This document shows, one piece after another, positions 16,836 to 26,192 of a stretch of 64,000 bases of DNA; position 1 is the first letter of the stretch; each line of letters opens with the position of its first letter. Made by a program: the position numbers and the translations under genes. The stretch is from Haladaptatus sp. DYF46 (lineage in GTDB: Archaea > Halobacteriota > Halobacteria > Halobacteriales > Haladaptataceae): contig NZ_JAJFAY010000002.1 in the NCBI RefSeq assembly GCF_021083305.1, forward strand, positions 248,001 through 312,000, in the 5' to 3' direction. The notes beneath the pieces were generated by a model. That model worked only from the letters and a program-made list of their open reading frames with translations. It ran no database searches and was not told the origin of the DNA.

Positions 16836-17060
16836 TCAGAGTTCCACCAGAACCGTGTACCGATGCGTTTCGTCCGTCGGGCACTGGAGGTGTTCTTCCT
16901 TCACGATGGTGCCGGAGAGCAGTTGCTTGCCGATTTTCTGGAACCTGTCGACGTCGACGTGTCCCTTCTCGCGGGCGATGACTTCGCTGTCGGGGTCGGT
17001 TTCGAACTCGTCCATCCCGTCACATCCCTCGTACGGACACTGGACGCGAACGCGGGCCAT
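16836..17060 (-). CDS. Small Cys/His protein, putative zinc ribbon
   Basis: 74 aa from the ATG at 17060. CPYEGCD near the N-terminus and CPTDETH near the C-terminus offer a Cys-x4-Cys ... Cys-x5-His metal site. Conserved-looking acidic middle. Function unknown. It lies downstream of larC on the same strand with a 24-nt gap, so the two may be co-transcribed. Confidence 0.7.
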   Translation of the reverse strand: MARVRVQCPYEGCDGMDEFETDPDSEVIAREKGHVDVDRFQKIGKQLLSGTIVKEEHLQCPTDETHRYTVLVEL

Positions 17061-17084
17061 GTTCAAAATACGGCCCGTCGTCGG

Positions 17085-18464
17085 TTATAGGTTTTCGTGA
17101 ATCGCCGCTTCCGCCCGCTGCATGACCTCTCGAACCGCGATCCCGGTCTCGTTCGCCACGGCCGACGCGTCCTCGAACTCCGCGCTCACGTCGTAGACTG
17201 AGCCTGACTCGTCGCTCGCCAGTTTGACGGTGACTTCGTACTCCTTCCCTTCGATGTCCAGCGTCGCCGTCTCGAACTCCCGACGGGCGATCCATCGGTG
17301 GCTGGCACCCGCCTCGCGGACGCCGAGCGTTCCGGTCTCCTCGGCGAGTTTCCACGCGACCCGTTCGGCGTCCTCGGGTTTGACGATGACCTTCACGACG
17401 TGGCCCGGGCGCGCTTTCTTCATCGTGGCGGGGAGAATCGAGACGTCACGTGCACCCGCGTCCGCGAGGGTCTCCTGAAGCCCGCCCAACACCTCCGGCG
17501 ACGCGTCGTCCAGATTGGTTTCGAGGACGGTGACGTCGTCGCGCACGAGACTACCGCTCGATTTCCCGGCGAGGACGCGCAACACGTTCGGATGTTCGGG
17601 GAAGTCGTAACCGCCCGCGCCGTATCCCGAGCCATCGACGTTCAGCGTGGGCAGGGTCTCGACGCCGTCCGCGAAGTGGGCCAAAATCGCGGCACCGGTC
17701 GGGGTGAGCAGTTCCGCTTCCACGGGACCGCCGGTCAGTGACCAATCCGCACCCGCCGCGATTTCCACGACCGCGGGTGCGGGTATCGGGAACGTCCCGT
17801 GGCTCATCCCGACTTCGCCGCCGCCGGTCGCGAGGGGCGTCGTGACGATTCGGTCGGCGTCGAGGTCGGCGAACAGCAAGGATGCACCGACGATGTCCGC
17901 AATGGCGTCGTCTGTCCCGACCTCGTGGAAGTGCGTCGAATCGAGGTCGGTGTCGTGGACGCTCGCCTCCGCCTCGCCGAGAGTACGGAAGACGGCCTTC
18001 GCGTCGCGTTCGATGCGGGAGTCGAGCGCCATGGATTCGAGCACGTCGATGACCTCGCGGTAGGTCCGGACCTGACCAGCGCCTTCCGCGTGTTGGTGGG
18101 AATGGTCGTGCTGGTGGGTGTGGTCGTGTTCGTGAATGTGGTGATCCTGATGCGCGTGATGACCCCCATCGTGGTCGTGGTCGTGTTCGTCTCCGTGATG
18201 ATGGTCGTGCTCGTGACCATGGTCGTGGTCGTCGTCGTGTGCGTGAACGTGCCCGTCTTCCGATTCATCCCCGTCGTCGGTCAGAAGGACGGTGACGCCC
18301 GTCGCCGAAATCCCGTTTTTGACGACCGATTCGACGTCGTACTCCACGTCGAGGGCGTCCTCGACCGGTTCGAGCGCGTCCCGCGTCGCTCCCGTATCGA
18401 GCAGCGCTCCGAGGATCATGTCCCCGCTGGCTCCCATTCGTCCGTCGAACGCAAGCGTTCTCAT
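17085..18464 (-). CDS. larC: Nickel-pincer cofactor biosynthesis protein LarC with large His-rich insert
   Basis: 459 aa. LarC inserts nickel into the pyridinium-bisthiocarboxylate mononucleotide to make the nickel-pincer nucleotide of lactate racemase and relatives. The N-terminus (AFDGRMGASGDMILGALLD) and the GTDDAIADIVG and LETNLDDASPEVLG stretches are family hallmarks. Residues 72-125 are an extreme His/Asp run with about 26 His in 54 residues, longer than in many homologues and suited to nickel storage or delivery. No larA, larB or larE is in the window. It is divergent from cdc48. Confidence 0.93.
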   Translation of the reverse strand: MRTLAFDGRMGASGDMILGALLDTGATRDALEPVEDALDVEYDVESVVKNGISATGVTVLLTDDGDESEDGHVHAHDDDHDHGHEHDHHHGDEHDHDHDGGHHAHQDHHIHEHDHTHQHDHSHQHAEGAGQVRTYREVIDVLESMALDSRIERDAKAVFRTLGEAEASVHDTDLDSTHFHEVGTDDAIADIVGASLLFADLDADRIVTTPLATGGGEVGMSHGTFPIPAPAVVEIAAGADWSLTGGPVEAELLTPTGAAILAHFADGVETLPTLNVDGSGYGAGGYDFPEHPNVLRVLAGKSSGSLVRDDVTVLETNLDDASPEVLGGLQETLADAGARDVSILPATMKKARPGHVVKVIVKPEDAERVAWKLAEETGTLGVREAGASHRWIARREFETATLDIEGKEYEVTVKLASDESGSVYDVSAEFEDASAVANETGIAVREVMQRAEAAIHENL

Positions 18465-18611
18465 ACCACGTCCCTGTTCCGAAGCGCGAAAACACCTGCG
18501 GTCATGTCGGCACCACTATCCCTTTGTACTGCCCCCACGTAGTGTCAGCCATCGCACGCGGGTACTGTTCATCGCGGCCGGTGGGGTGGCCAAACCCCCC
18601 GGTAGCACAGG

Positions 18612-18618
18612 ACTTATG
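18612..18618 (+). promoter_or_regulatory. Candidate TATA box of the cdc48 gene
   Basis: acttatg lies about 48 nt before the ATG at 18663, predicting a leader of about 20 nt. A GC-rich hairpin (ccggtggggt ... accccccgg) sits just upstream around 18578-18602 and could mark the far side of the divergent larC promoter. Confidence 0.4.
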
Positions 18619-18662
18619 CCTCGCGAACTATCACCCACAACTATCCCCGTGACTGAACAATC

Positions 18663-20885
18663 ATGAACGAAGTGCAACTGGAGGTGGCGAAGGCGTATCC
18701 GAACGATTCGGGACGCGGTATCGCCCGTCTCGACCCGGACACGCTCTTGCATCTGAAGCTGAGCCCCGGAGATATCATCGAGATAGAAGGAGGAGATACG
18801 ACTGCGGCCAAGGTCTGGCGTGCCGACCGGCAGGACTGGAACACCGATACGGTTCGTATCGACGGTTTTACCCGCCAAAACGCCGACGTCGGTATCGGCG
18901 AACGCGTCGAGATTCGTAAGGCGGAGGCCGACAAGGCCGACAAACTCGTACTCGCACCGCCCGAGGAGGCGAGCGTCCAGTTCGGCAGCGACGCCGCCGG
19001 AATGGTCAAACGACAGATTCTGAAACGACCCGTCGTCGAACGCGACATCGTGCCCGTCATGTCGAGCACGAACCACCCGTTCATGCGCTCGCCGGGACAG
19101 GCGATTCCGCTCATCGCGGTCGAAACCGACCCGCAGGGCGTCTGCCTCATCACCGAGGATACGGAAGTCGAATTGCGGGAAGAGCCGATTTCGGGCTTCG
19201 AGAAGACCGGCGGCGGTATCACCTACGAGGACATCGGCGGTCTCCAGAACGAGATCCAACGCGTCCGGGAGATGGTCGAACTCCCGATGAAGCACCCGCA
19301 GATCTTCCAGAAACTCGGCATCGAGCCGCCGCAGGGTGTGCTCCTCCACGGTCCACCGGGAACCGGGAAGACGCTGTTGGCGAAAGCCGTCGCCAACGAG
19401 ACCAGCGCGAGTTTCTTCTCCATCGCGGGACCGGAAATCATCTCGAAATACTACGGCGAGTCCGAACAACAACTCCGTGAAATCTTCGAGGACGCCGCCG
19501 AGGAATCCCCTTCCATCATCTTCATCGACGAACTCGACTCCATCGCGCCGAAACGCGAGGACGTGACCGGCGAAGTCGAACGTCGGGTCGTCGCCCAACT
19601 GCTTACGATGATGGACGGATTGGAAGCGCGCGGACAGGTCATCGTCATCGCCGCGACGAACCGCGTCGATTCGGTGGACCCAGCGCTCCGCCGCCCCGGC
19701 CGCTTCGACCGCGAAATCGAAATCGGCGTGCCGGACGAGGAGGGACGGACGGAAATCCTGCAGATACACACCCGCGGGATGCCCCTGTCCGACGACGTGA
19801 ACCTCCCCGGCCTGTCGAACGACACACACGGGTTCGTCGGTGCCGACATCGAGAGCCTGACGAAGGAGGCCGCGATGAAGGCACTCCGGCGCTATCTGCC
19901 GGAAATCGACTTGGACGAGGAGTCCATCCCGCCGTCGCTCATCGACCGGATGATCGTCAAGCGCGAGGACTTCCGCGGCGCGCTGAACGAGGTGGAACCC
20001 TCCGCGATGCGCGAGGTGCTCGTCGAACTCCCGAAGGTGTCGTGGGACGACGTCGGCGGCCTCGAAGACCCCAAGAGTCAGGTCAAAGAGAGCGTCGAAT
20101 GGCCGCTCTCCTCGCCGGAGAAGTTCGAACGCATGGGAATCGAACCGCCGTCCGGCGTCCTGCTCTACGGGCCGCCCGGAACCGGGAAGACGCTCATGGC
20201 GAAAGCCGTCGCCAACGAGACGAACGCCAACTTCATCAGCGTGCGCGGCCCGCAACTGCTGTCGAAGTGGGTCGGCGAGTCGGAGAAGGCCATCCGGCAG
20301 ACGTTCCGCAAGGCGCGGCAGGTCAGCCCGACGGTCATCTTCTTCGACGAACTCGACAGCCTCGCCCCCGGACGGGGACAGGAGGTCGGGAGCAACGTCT
20401 CGGAGCGCGTCGTCAACCAGCTCCTCACCGAACTCGACGGCTTGGAGGACAAGGGCGACGTGATGGTCATCGGCGCGACAAACCGCCCGGACATGATCGA
20501 CCCGGCGCTCATCCGCTCCGGTCGCTTCGACCGCCTCGTCATGATCGGCCAACCCGACGAGGAGGGCCGCGAGCAGATCCTCAAGATTCACACCGAGGAC
20601 AGTCCGCTCGCGCCCGACGTGAGCCTCCGCGAACTCGCGGAGATGACCGACGGCTACGTCGGCAGCGACCTGGAATCCATCGCCCGCGAGGCCGCAATCG
20701 AGGCCCTGCGCGAGGACGACGACGCGGAGGAAGTCGAGATGCGACACTTCCGCGCCGCGATGGAGAGCGTCCGCGCCACGGTCACGGAGGACCTCCTCGA
20801 CTACTACACCGACATGGAACAGGAGTTCAAGGGCGGGTCGTCCGGTCCACAGCGCCAGACCGGCGGCCGCATCGGCTTCCAATAA
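18663..20885 (+). CDS. Cdc48/VAT-type AAA+ ATPase
   Basis: 740 aa. Double-ring AAA+ unfoldase that extracts and unfolds proteins, probably for the proteasome. Residues 1 to about 185 form the substrate-binding N domain (double-psi barrel plus four-stranded domain). The D1 ring has Walker A at 230-237 (GPPGTGKT), Walker [13 protein letters not shown], sensor and Arg fingers in RRPGRFDRE. The D2 ring has Walker A at 503-510 and [10 protein letters not shown]. The C-terminal tail is short and Gly-rich. Haloarchaea carry several paralogues, so the exact copy name is not assigned. Confidence 0.96.
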   Translation: MNEVQLEVAKAYPNDSGRGIARLDPDTLLHLKLSPGDIIEIEGGDTTAAKVWRADRQDWNTDTVRIDGFTRQNADVGIGERVEIRKAEADKADKLVLAPPEEASVQFGSDAAGMVKRQILKRPVVERDIVPVMSSTNHPFMRSPGQAIPLIAVETDPQGVCLITEDTEVELREEPISGFEKTGGGITYEDIGGLQNEIQRVREMVELPMKHPQIFQKLGIEPPQGVLLHGPPGTGKTLLAKAVANETSASFFSIAGPEIISKYYGESEQQLREIFEDAAEESPSIIFIDELDSIAPKREDVTGEVERRVVAQLLTMMDGLEARGQVIVIAATNRVDSVDPALRRPGRFDREIEIGVPDEEGRTEILQIHTRGMPLSDDVNLPGLSNDTHGFVGADIESLTKEAAMKALRRYLPEIDLDEESIPPSLIDRMIVKREDFRGALNEVEPSAMREVLVELPKVSWDDVGGLEDPKSQVKESVEWPLSSPEKFERMGIEPPSGVLLYGPPGTGKTLMAKAVANETNANFISVRGPQLLSKWVGESEKAIRQTFRKARQVSPTVIFFDELDSLAPGRGQEVGSNVSERVVNQLLTELDGLEDKGDVMVIGATNRPDMIDPALIRSGRFDRLVMIGQPDEEGREQILKIHTEDSPLAPDVSLRELAEMTDGYVGSDLESIAREAAIEALREDDDAEEVEMRHFRAAMESVRATVTEDLLDYYTDMEQEFKGGSSGPQRQTGGRIGFQ

Positions 20886-21120
20886 GAACGACCTTTTACG
20901 ACGGTCGCAAGCGGAAACGGCGACGACCGTCGCCGTTTCCGCTGGCTTCCTGTAAAAGCTCGACCAAAAGCACTTCGTCACCCTACTTAGTCACGGAGAA
21001 GAACTCGCGGAGCGAGTTCTTCTCGTTCCTTCGAGGGTTTCTCGGCCCGGAAAATCTCCGATTTTCCGGTGACGAACTGGTGCCCCAGCGGTTGACCAGC
21101 CCGCTGATTCTCGGCGGTTG
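20886..21120 (-). repeat. Modular 3'-end element, copy C (follows cdc48)
   Basis: Read from the cdc48 stop: gaacgaccttttac (20886-20899), a 16-bp perfect hairpin (20910-20925/20928-20943), then gtaaaagctcgaccaaaa (20952-20969), a 13-bp perfect hairpin (20996-21008/21012-21024), ccggaaaat...attttccgg (21047-21055/21061-21069), and a partial box-1 match (cggcggttg, 21112-21120). The same order of boxes appears in copies A (after phoU) and B (after the KaiC-like gene). The rest to 21190 shows a TATA-like AT-rich patch before the next gene. Confidence 0.6.
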
Positions 21121-21190
21121 GCTCGTTTGTTCTTCTGTTCTCGAAACCAGTATAGAGAAAATATTTACTCGACCGATACAGACACAGGAT

Positions 21191-21643
21191 ATGAAATCCC
21201 CGTCCCGACGGTCCCTCCTCCGACGATTTGGTGTCCTCTCCGCGGGCGGTGTGATCGGTGGGTTGAGCGGTTGCTCGGCGCTCGCTCGACCCGAAACGGC
21301 GCGTCTCGCGGAACTGATACTGCTCAATCTCGATGAACCCCCACACACTGTTCACGTTCGGATTTCTCGGGACGGTGAACGGGTTCATACCGCAGACTAC
21401 ACTCTTGACGAGGGTTCGGAGTTCGGAACCCATGAAAATCCGGCACCGGTCATACAGGAGGAGTGGATGTCGACGCCGGGTAAATACACCGTCGCGGCAC
21501 GAGTCGATGACCAGTCCGACTGGTACGAACATCGATTTCCGGCAAAGACCCGGCAGGGAGACTGTTTTTCCGTGACCATCCGTATTCGTCAAGGCGGTTG
21601 GCTGGATATGCCGTCGAACGAAACGGATTCCTGTGGCGAGTGA
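21191..21643 (+). CDS. Tat-exported lipoprotein, function unknown
   Basis: 150 aa from the ATG at 21191. The N-terminus is a Tat lipobox signal: twin Arg (SRRSLLRRF), a hydrophobic stretch, and GCSA with the acylated Cys at about 27. The mature part has alternating hydrophobic strands (HTVHVRISRDGERVHTADYTL) like a small beta-sandwich, and two further Cys near the end (DCFSV, DSCGE). It is an outer-face lipid-anchored protein; no enzymatic motif is seen. Upstream DNA is AT-rich (agaaaatatttact). Confidence 0.8.
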   Translation: MKSPSRRSLLRRFGVLSAGGVIGGLSGCSALARPETARLAELILLNLDEPPHTVHVRISRDGERVHTADYTLDEGSEFGTHENPAPVIQEEWMSTPGKYTVAARVDDQSDWYEHRFPAKTRQGDCFSVTIRIRQGGWLDMPSNETDSCGE

Positions 21644-21679
21644 GCGAATGCTGCATCAAAAGTAGGGAATCGGCAGGGG

Positions 21680-21885
21680 CACAGCCGCCGGTCGCTAGAA
21701 TTCTCACCGCGAACGAGGCGAACGGCGAAGCCGTGAGCCGAGTGAGCGGACTCGGCGCGGACTGACGAGGCGCTTCGCGCCTCGGAAGGAGCACCGAGGT
21801 TTTGGTGCAGATTTTTCCAGGGAGACGGACGAAGCCAGCGCGAATCGCGCTGGCTTCGTTTCTCGACCGCAGAAAAAGGTGCGTT
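21680..21885 (-). repeat. Modular 3'-end element, copy A (follows phoU)
   Basis: On the + strand: box 1 cacagccgccggtcgctag (21680-21698), a variable hairpin region (gaggcgcttcgcgcctc), box 2 ttttggtgcagattttt (21800-21816), a 14-bp perfect hairpin (21829-21842/21846-21859), then aaaaaggtgcgtt (21873-21885), ending at the phoU stop. Read from phoU this is a stop followed by a CCTTTTT run, hairpin, and AAAAATCTGCACCAAAA. Confidence 0.7.
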
Positions 21886-22563
21886 CTAGTAGATCAGCTC
21901 GTCGTCGTTTTCGACCATGTAGAAGGTGCGAGCGGCGATGTTGACGGCGTGGTCACCGATGCGTTCCAAGTCGCGGATGGTCAGGAGGAGACGCGACACG
22001 TCCTGCAGGAGTCGCTCGATTTCCTGTTCCGTGTTCTCTTCGAGTTCGGTTTCGATGAGGTCACGGACGACGAGGGTGCTGGCGCGTTCACAGAGGTCGT
22101 CCAAGTCCTCGTCCCGGTCGGCGACGGCGTAGCAGTCCTCGGTGTTCTCGTTGTCGTAGGCCTCCATCGTCACTTCGAGCATGTCGAGCGTGACGGTCCC
22201 GAGTTCCTGAATGTCGACTTCGGGGAACCTGTCTTGGTCCGCTTCGAGCGTGTACTCCCCGAGGTTGACGGCGAGGTCGGCGATGCGTTCGAGGTCGGTG
22301 ATGATCTTGAACGACGCCGCGATCATGCGGAGGTCGGTGGCGACCGGTTGCTGGAGCGCGAAGAGGTCGATACAGTCCTTTTCGAGTTCGAGGTAGAGTT
22401 CGTTCACCTCGTAATCGCCCTCGATGACCTCGTGGGCGAGTTCGCGATCCTTCTGTTCGAGCGCGTTGAGGCCGAGACGGAGCCGTTCCATCACGACCTC
22501 GCTCATGTACAAGACGTTCTCTCGAAGGTCGGTCAACTGCTGCTGGTAATTTTTACGTGCCAT
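21886..22563 (-). CDS. phoU: Phosphate signalling/uptake regulator PhoU
   Basis: 225 aa with two homologous three-helix PhoU units. Each carries the metal-binding E/DxxxD patterns (TDLERIADLAVNLGEY and RDLERIGDHAVNIAA). PhoU proteins restrain Pst transport and relay phosphate status. It is the last gene of pstSCAB-phoU, 48 nt after pstB. Confidence 0.95.
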   Translation of the reverse strand: MARKNYQQQLTDLRENVLYMSEVVMERLRLGLNALEQKDRELAHEVIEGDYEVNELYLELEKDCIDLFALQQPVATDLRMIAASFKIITDLERIADLAVNLGEYTLEADQDRFPEVDIQELGTVTLDMLEVTMEAYDNENTEDCYAVADRDEDLDDLCERASTLVVRDLIETELEENTEQEIERLLQDVSRLLLTIRDLERIGDHAVNIAARTFYMVENDDELIY

Positions 22564-22611
22564 GGTGTGTATGATCAGGTTTCCGTATTTGAATTATGTG
22601 GCAGGGAGAAT

Positions 22612-23493
22612 CTACCCGAACTTTCCGGTGATGTAATCTTCGACGCGTTGGTGTTCCGGATTCTCGAATATCTTCTGCGTGTCGTCGAACTCCACGAGTT
22701 CGCCGCCGGTCAGGAACACCGCCGTCTTATCGCTGATACGGGCCGCCTGTTGCATGTTGTGGGTGACGATGACGACGGTATAGTCCTCGGCCAGTTCGGC
22801 GATGAGGTCTTCGACCTTCGAGGTCGCGACGGGGTCAAGCGCGCTGGCCGGTTCGTCCATCAACAGAATTTCCGGGTCGGGTGCGATGGCGCGGGCGATA
22901 CAGAGGCGCTGTTGTTGCCCGCCGGAGAGTTCGAGGCCCGACTCGTCCAGTCGGTCCTTCACCTCGTCCCACAGGGCGGCACGTTTCAGCGACTTCTCGA
23001 CGATTTCGTCGTAGTCCCCGTCCTTGTTCTGGATGTTCAACCCGTACGTGACGTTGTCGTAGATGCTCTTCGGGAACGGGTTCGGCTTCTGGAACACCAT
23101 CCCGACTCGTCGGCGGAGCGCCACCGGGTCGACGTCGTCGTCGTAGACGTTCTTCCCGCGCAGCGTGAGTTCGCCCTTGACGCGTGCCGCGTCGATGAGG
23201 TCGTTCATGCGATTGATACAGCGGAGGAACGTGGACTTCCCACAACCGGATGGACCGATCATCGCGGTGACGCGGTTCTCCGGGATTTCCATGTCGATGC
23301 CCCGCAGCGCTTGGTCACTGTCGTACCAGACCTTGACGTCCCTCGCCGTGATGATGGGACGCGTATCCGCACGGCGGACACCTTCGGAGTCCACCTCCGT
23401 TTCGATGACCATCTCGTTGGCCCTCGAATTTGATGATTTGTCTGTACTCTCTTTCCGTCCCGATTCCTCGTTCTGCATGTTCTCTTGACTCAT
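22612..23493 (-). CDS. pstB: Phosphate ABC transporter ATP-binding protein
   Basis: 293 aa. Walker [11 protein letters not shown]-loop [20 protein letters not shown] signature [14 protein letters not shown], Walker [14 protein letters not shown] and the switch His ([13 protein letters not shown]). The first 45 residues are a polar, acidic extension not needed by the fold. It starts 3 nt after pstA ends. Confidence 0.97.
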   Translation of the reverse strand: MSQENMQNEESGRKESTDKSSNSRANEMVIETEVDSEGVRRADTRPIITARDVKVWYDSDQALRGIDMEIPENRVTAMIGPSGCGKSTFLRCINRMNDLIDAARVKGELTLRGKNVYDDDVDPVALRRRVGMVFQKPNPFPKSIYDNVTYGLNIQNKDGDYDEIVEKSLKRAALWDEVKDRLDESGLELSGGQQQRLCIARAIAPDPEILLMDEPASALDPVATSKVEDLIAELAEDYTVVIVTHNMQQAARISDKTAVFLTGGELVEFDDTQKIFENPEHQRVEDYITGKFG

Positions 23494-23496
23494 TGT

Positions 23497-25179
23497 TTAG
23501 TTGCCTCTCTGAAACTTGTTGCGCAGTGCGATAGCGACGGAGTTCATCGCCAGCATGGCGATCAGCAAGACGACGACACCTGCCGGAACAACCCGGTTGA
23601 AGAATTCGTCTGTAGCGAACGCCCCTGCCCACGCGTAAATCTGCATCGGCATCGCAGCGACGACCGACTCGAACGTGCGCGGAACGGGAGCGATGGCCGC
23701 CGCACCGATCATTATGAGCGGTGCGGTCTCACCGATTGCACGTCCGAGTCCGAGAATCGTTCCGGTGAGGATGCCGGGGAATGCCCGGGGAAGGACGACG
23801 TTTTTCACCGTCTGCCATTTGGTCGCTCCCATTCCGTAGGATGCCTGTCGCATGTCGTCCGGAACCGCCCGAATCGCTTCCTGCGATGAGATAATGATAA
23901 TGGGCAGGATGAGGAGCGAAAGTGACAATCCTCCCACGACGATAGTACCGGAACCAAACAGGCTACCGGCGACGTATATCGGCGAGAGGCCAAGCGGGTT
24001 CGCGATTGCTGGTGGAAGCACCGGAATACCGGGACCGAGATAGGTGACGAAGACACCTGCGGCGAGTAGTCCGTACACGACGCTCGGAACACCAGCCAGA
24101 TTCGAGACATTGATAGTAATAATTCTGGTCAATTTGTTGTCTGGTGCGTACTCCTCAAGATACACTGCAGAACCGACGCCGACCGGGAACGAAACGAGAG
24201 CGACGACGAACATCAACAACACCGAACCAACGATTGCGGGATACAGACCTGCGTCCGCTGCCGTGCTCGAACTGTTGCCCGTGACGAACGCCCAGTCGAG
24301 CCACGATTGTGGTCCAGCGAACGAAAACACGTTGACGAGGAACGCCCCAAGGAATGCGCCGCCGATGATGACGGCAGGCAGCGCGAGTCCAACGTTGTTT
24401 TCGGGATGATGGGCCATCGTGTCTGCGACGTAGAGTCCGACCGGGACGAGGGCCACCGTCGTCAGAATCGGCGCGGGAACCGCGCCAACACCGACAACGG
24501 GGCCGATAAATGCCGAGAGCATCGTCACAAGGAGGATGATACCGGCCGCGATATCGCCGGCTCGCTCCTCGTTCCATCGCTTTCCCACGTAGCTTCTCCC
24601 GACAAGTGCCGCCACCGAGCCGAAGGTGAGTGCCATCGACATGCCATCGGTCGGGATGTAGAGCAGACGGAGGATACCGTACGGCACGAGCACGAACGAT
24701 GCGGCGAACGTGAGCACCGTGATACCCAACCATCCGAGGAACGGAATATCGAAATCGCTGCGGCTCAATCCGATGGCGAACACAGTGGGGATCGCGAACG
24801 CGACGAAGTACGCGAACCATATGAGGGGGTACACCACGTCGATAAAGACCGTCGAGATACCCGCCGCGAATATCGAACCAACGAGTGGAATCCCGAGTGC
24901 GGTCACTCCTGTCGAAAGCGACTTTTGGTCTGTTCGGTTCAGATACCAGCCGACGGCGACGGTCGGAAGGACGAACGTCGTGAAGAATACGAGATACCAT
25001 CCGGGGTCGGCAGTAAGGGGTTGGATGGCGTCGTTCGTCACGTATAGCAACAGGACGCCGAGTGCGACGATTCCGACGAGCGTCGCGACTAACAGTAGGT
25101 ACTTGAATACCGTCCCGGTGATTCGGCTAACTCGTGAAAACTGTTCCGTCGATTCGTATCCACCAGTGTCCGTTGCCAT
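23497..25179 (-). CDS. pstA: Phosphate ABC transporter permease PstA, with long N-terminal membrane extension
   Basis: 560 aa from the ATG at 25179 (MATDTGGYEST). The C-terminal 290 residues are the PstA permease, with the EAA-like coupling loop around EAIRAVPDDMRQASYGMGATKWQTV. The first half adds about eight membrane helices absent from the roughly 300-aa bacterial PstA. Long PstA forms occur in haloarchaea as far as I recall; the role of the extra helices is unknown. The start is 1 nt from the pstC stop. Codon use is AT-richer than in pstB. Confidence 0.92.
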   Translation of the reverse strand: MATDTGGYESTEQFSRVSRITGTVFKYLLLVATLVGIVALGVLLLYVTNDAIQPLTADPGWYLVFFTTFVLPTVAVGWYLNRTDQKSLSTGVTALGIPLVGSIFAAGISTVFIDVVYPLIWFAYFVAFAIPTVFAIGLSRSDFDIPFLGWLGITVLTFAASFVLVPYGILRLLYIPTDGMSMALTFGSVAALVGRSYVGKRWNEERAGDIAAGIILLVTMLSAFIGPVVGVGAVPAPILTTVALVPVGLYVADTMAHHPENNVGLALPAVIIGGAFLGAFLVNVFSFAGPQSWLDWAFVTGNSSSTAADAGLYPAIVGSVLLMFVVALVSFPVGVGSAVYLEEYAPDNKLTRIITINVSNLAGVPSVVYGLLAAGVFVTYLGPGIPVLPPAIANPLGLSPIYVAGSLFGSGTIVVGGLSLSLLILPIIIISSQEAIRAVPDDMRQASYGMGATKWQTVKNVVLPRAFPGILTGTILGLGRAIGETAPLIMIGAAAIAPVPRTFESVVAAMPMQIYAWAGAFATDEFFNRVVPAGVVVLLIAMLAMNSVAIALRNKFQRGN

Positions 25180-25180
25180 C

Positions 25181-26137
25181 TCAGTATTCCTCCCGGTAGT
25201 GTTTCGCGATGAGGTCGCTGACAACGTTCATCACGAGCGTGATAATAAACAGGGTTAGACCGAGGGCGAACGCGCTCCGATACGCGATACCGCCACCGGC
25301 GAAGTCACCCGTGAGCGAGTGCACGATTGCCGCCGTTATTGGCTGGTTCGGATTGGTGTATTCGAGCGGATTGAGCGGATTCCGGAAGAACGAGACACTC
25401 CCTGCCGCGATAGTTACCGCCATCGTCTCCCCAATTGCCCGCGACAGCGCGAGGATAAACGAGGAGAAAATGCCCGAAATCGCCGCAGGAATGACGATTC
25501 CGACCGATACGTCGAACTTCGTCGCACCCATTCCGTATCCGGCCTGGCGAAGGCTGTCCGGAACAGCGCTCATCGCATCCTCGCTGATGGATGCGACCAT
25601 CGGGATGATCATGATACCGACGACGATGCTCGCCGACAGCATGTTGAAAAACTGCAAACCGATAAAAATGTCGAAGAACGGTGTAATATAGATGAGTGCG
25701 AAGAATCCGTATACCACGGTTGGGACCCCGGCGAGAATTTCGAGTGCTGGTTTTAACACCGACCGTGTCCGTGGACTCGCGTACTCGCTGAGAAAGAGTG
25801 CGGTTGCGACACCCAGCGGCAACGCGATGAATGCTGAACCGATGGTCACCATGAGCGTCCCAGTCAGCGGTGCCAACACACCGAACTGGCCGTTACTGGG
25901 TCGCCACGTCGTTTGAGTGAAGAAATCGATGATAGACGTTGTTTCCCCGCTGACGCCCATCAATCCCGCAGTTTCGCTGAAAAACCGCAGCGATTCGTTG
26001 AATAACAGAACGACGATACCAACGGTCGTGATTATCGACAGGAGTGCGCAGGTGAAGAAAAACAGACGCGCTAATAGCTCCCGTGACGAATTTCCTGTTC
26101 GTCTTGTAAGGCTTTGTGTTATCCGATCAGTACTCAT
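25181..26137 (-). CDS. pstC: Phosphate ABC transporter permease PstC
   Basis: 318 aa with six membrane helices and the coupling loop EDAMSAVPDSLRQAGYGMGATKFDV. Forms the channel with PstA. It lies between pstS (55-nt gap) and pstA (1-nt gap). Its sequence is visibly AT-richer than pstB and phoU. Confidence 0.95.
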   Translation of the reverse strand: MSTDRITQSLTRRTGNSSRELLARLFFFTCALLSIITTVGIVVLLFNESLRFFSETAGLMGVSGETTSIIDFFTQTTWRPSNGQFGVLAPLTGTLMVTIGSAFIALPLGVATALFLSEYASPRTRSVLKPALEILAGVPTVVYGFFALIYITPFFDIFIGLQFFNMLSASIVVGIMIIPMVASISEDAMSAVPDSLRQAGYGMGATKFDVSVGIVIPAAISGIFSSFILALSRAIGETMAVTIAAGSVSFFRNPLNPLEYTNPNQPITAAIVHSLTGDFAGGGIAYRSAFALGLTLFIITLVMNVVSDLIAKHYREEY

Positions 26138-26192
26138 TGTTCGTATTCTCCAGTCGTGTTCGAAAAGGTCTTCGTTTGCCGATTCGGTCGTT

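Noticed and set aside
18086..18250. Tandem gtggtcgtg-type DNA repeats suggesting a microsatellite or CRISPR-like array
   Set aside because: They are explained by the His/Asp codons of larC; no spacers or constant-length units.
18516..20981. 821-aa open frame opposite cdc48
   Set aside because: Same shadow effect; the cdc48 frame has every AAA+ motif.
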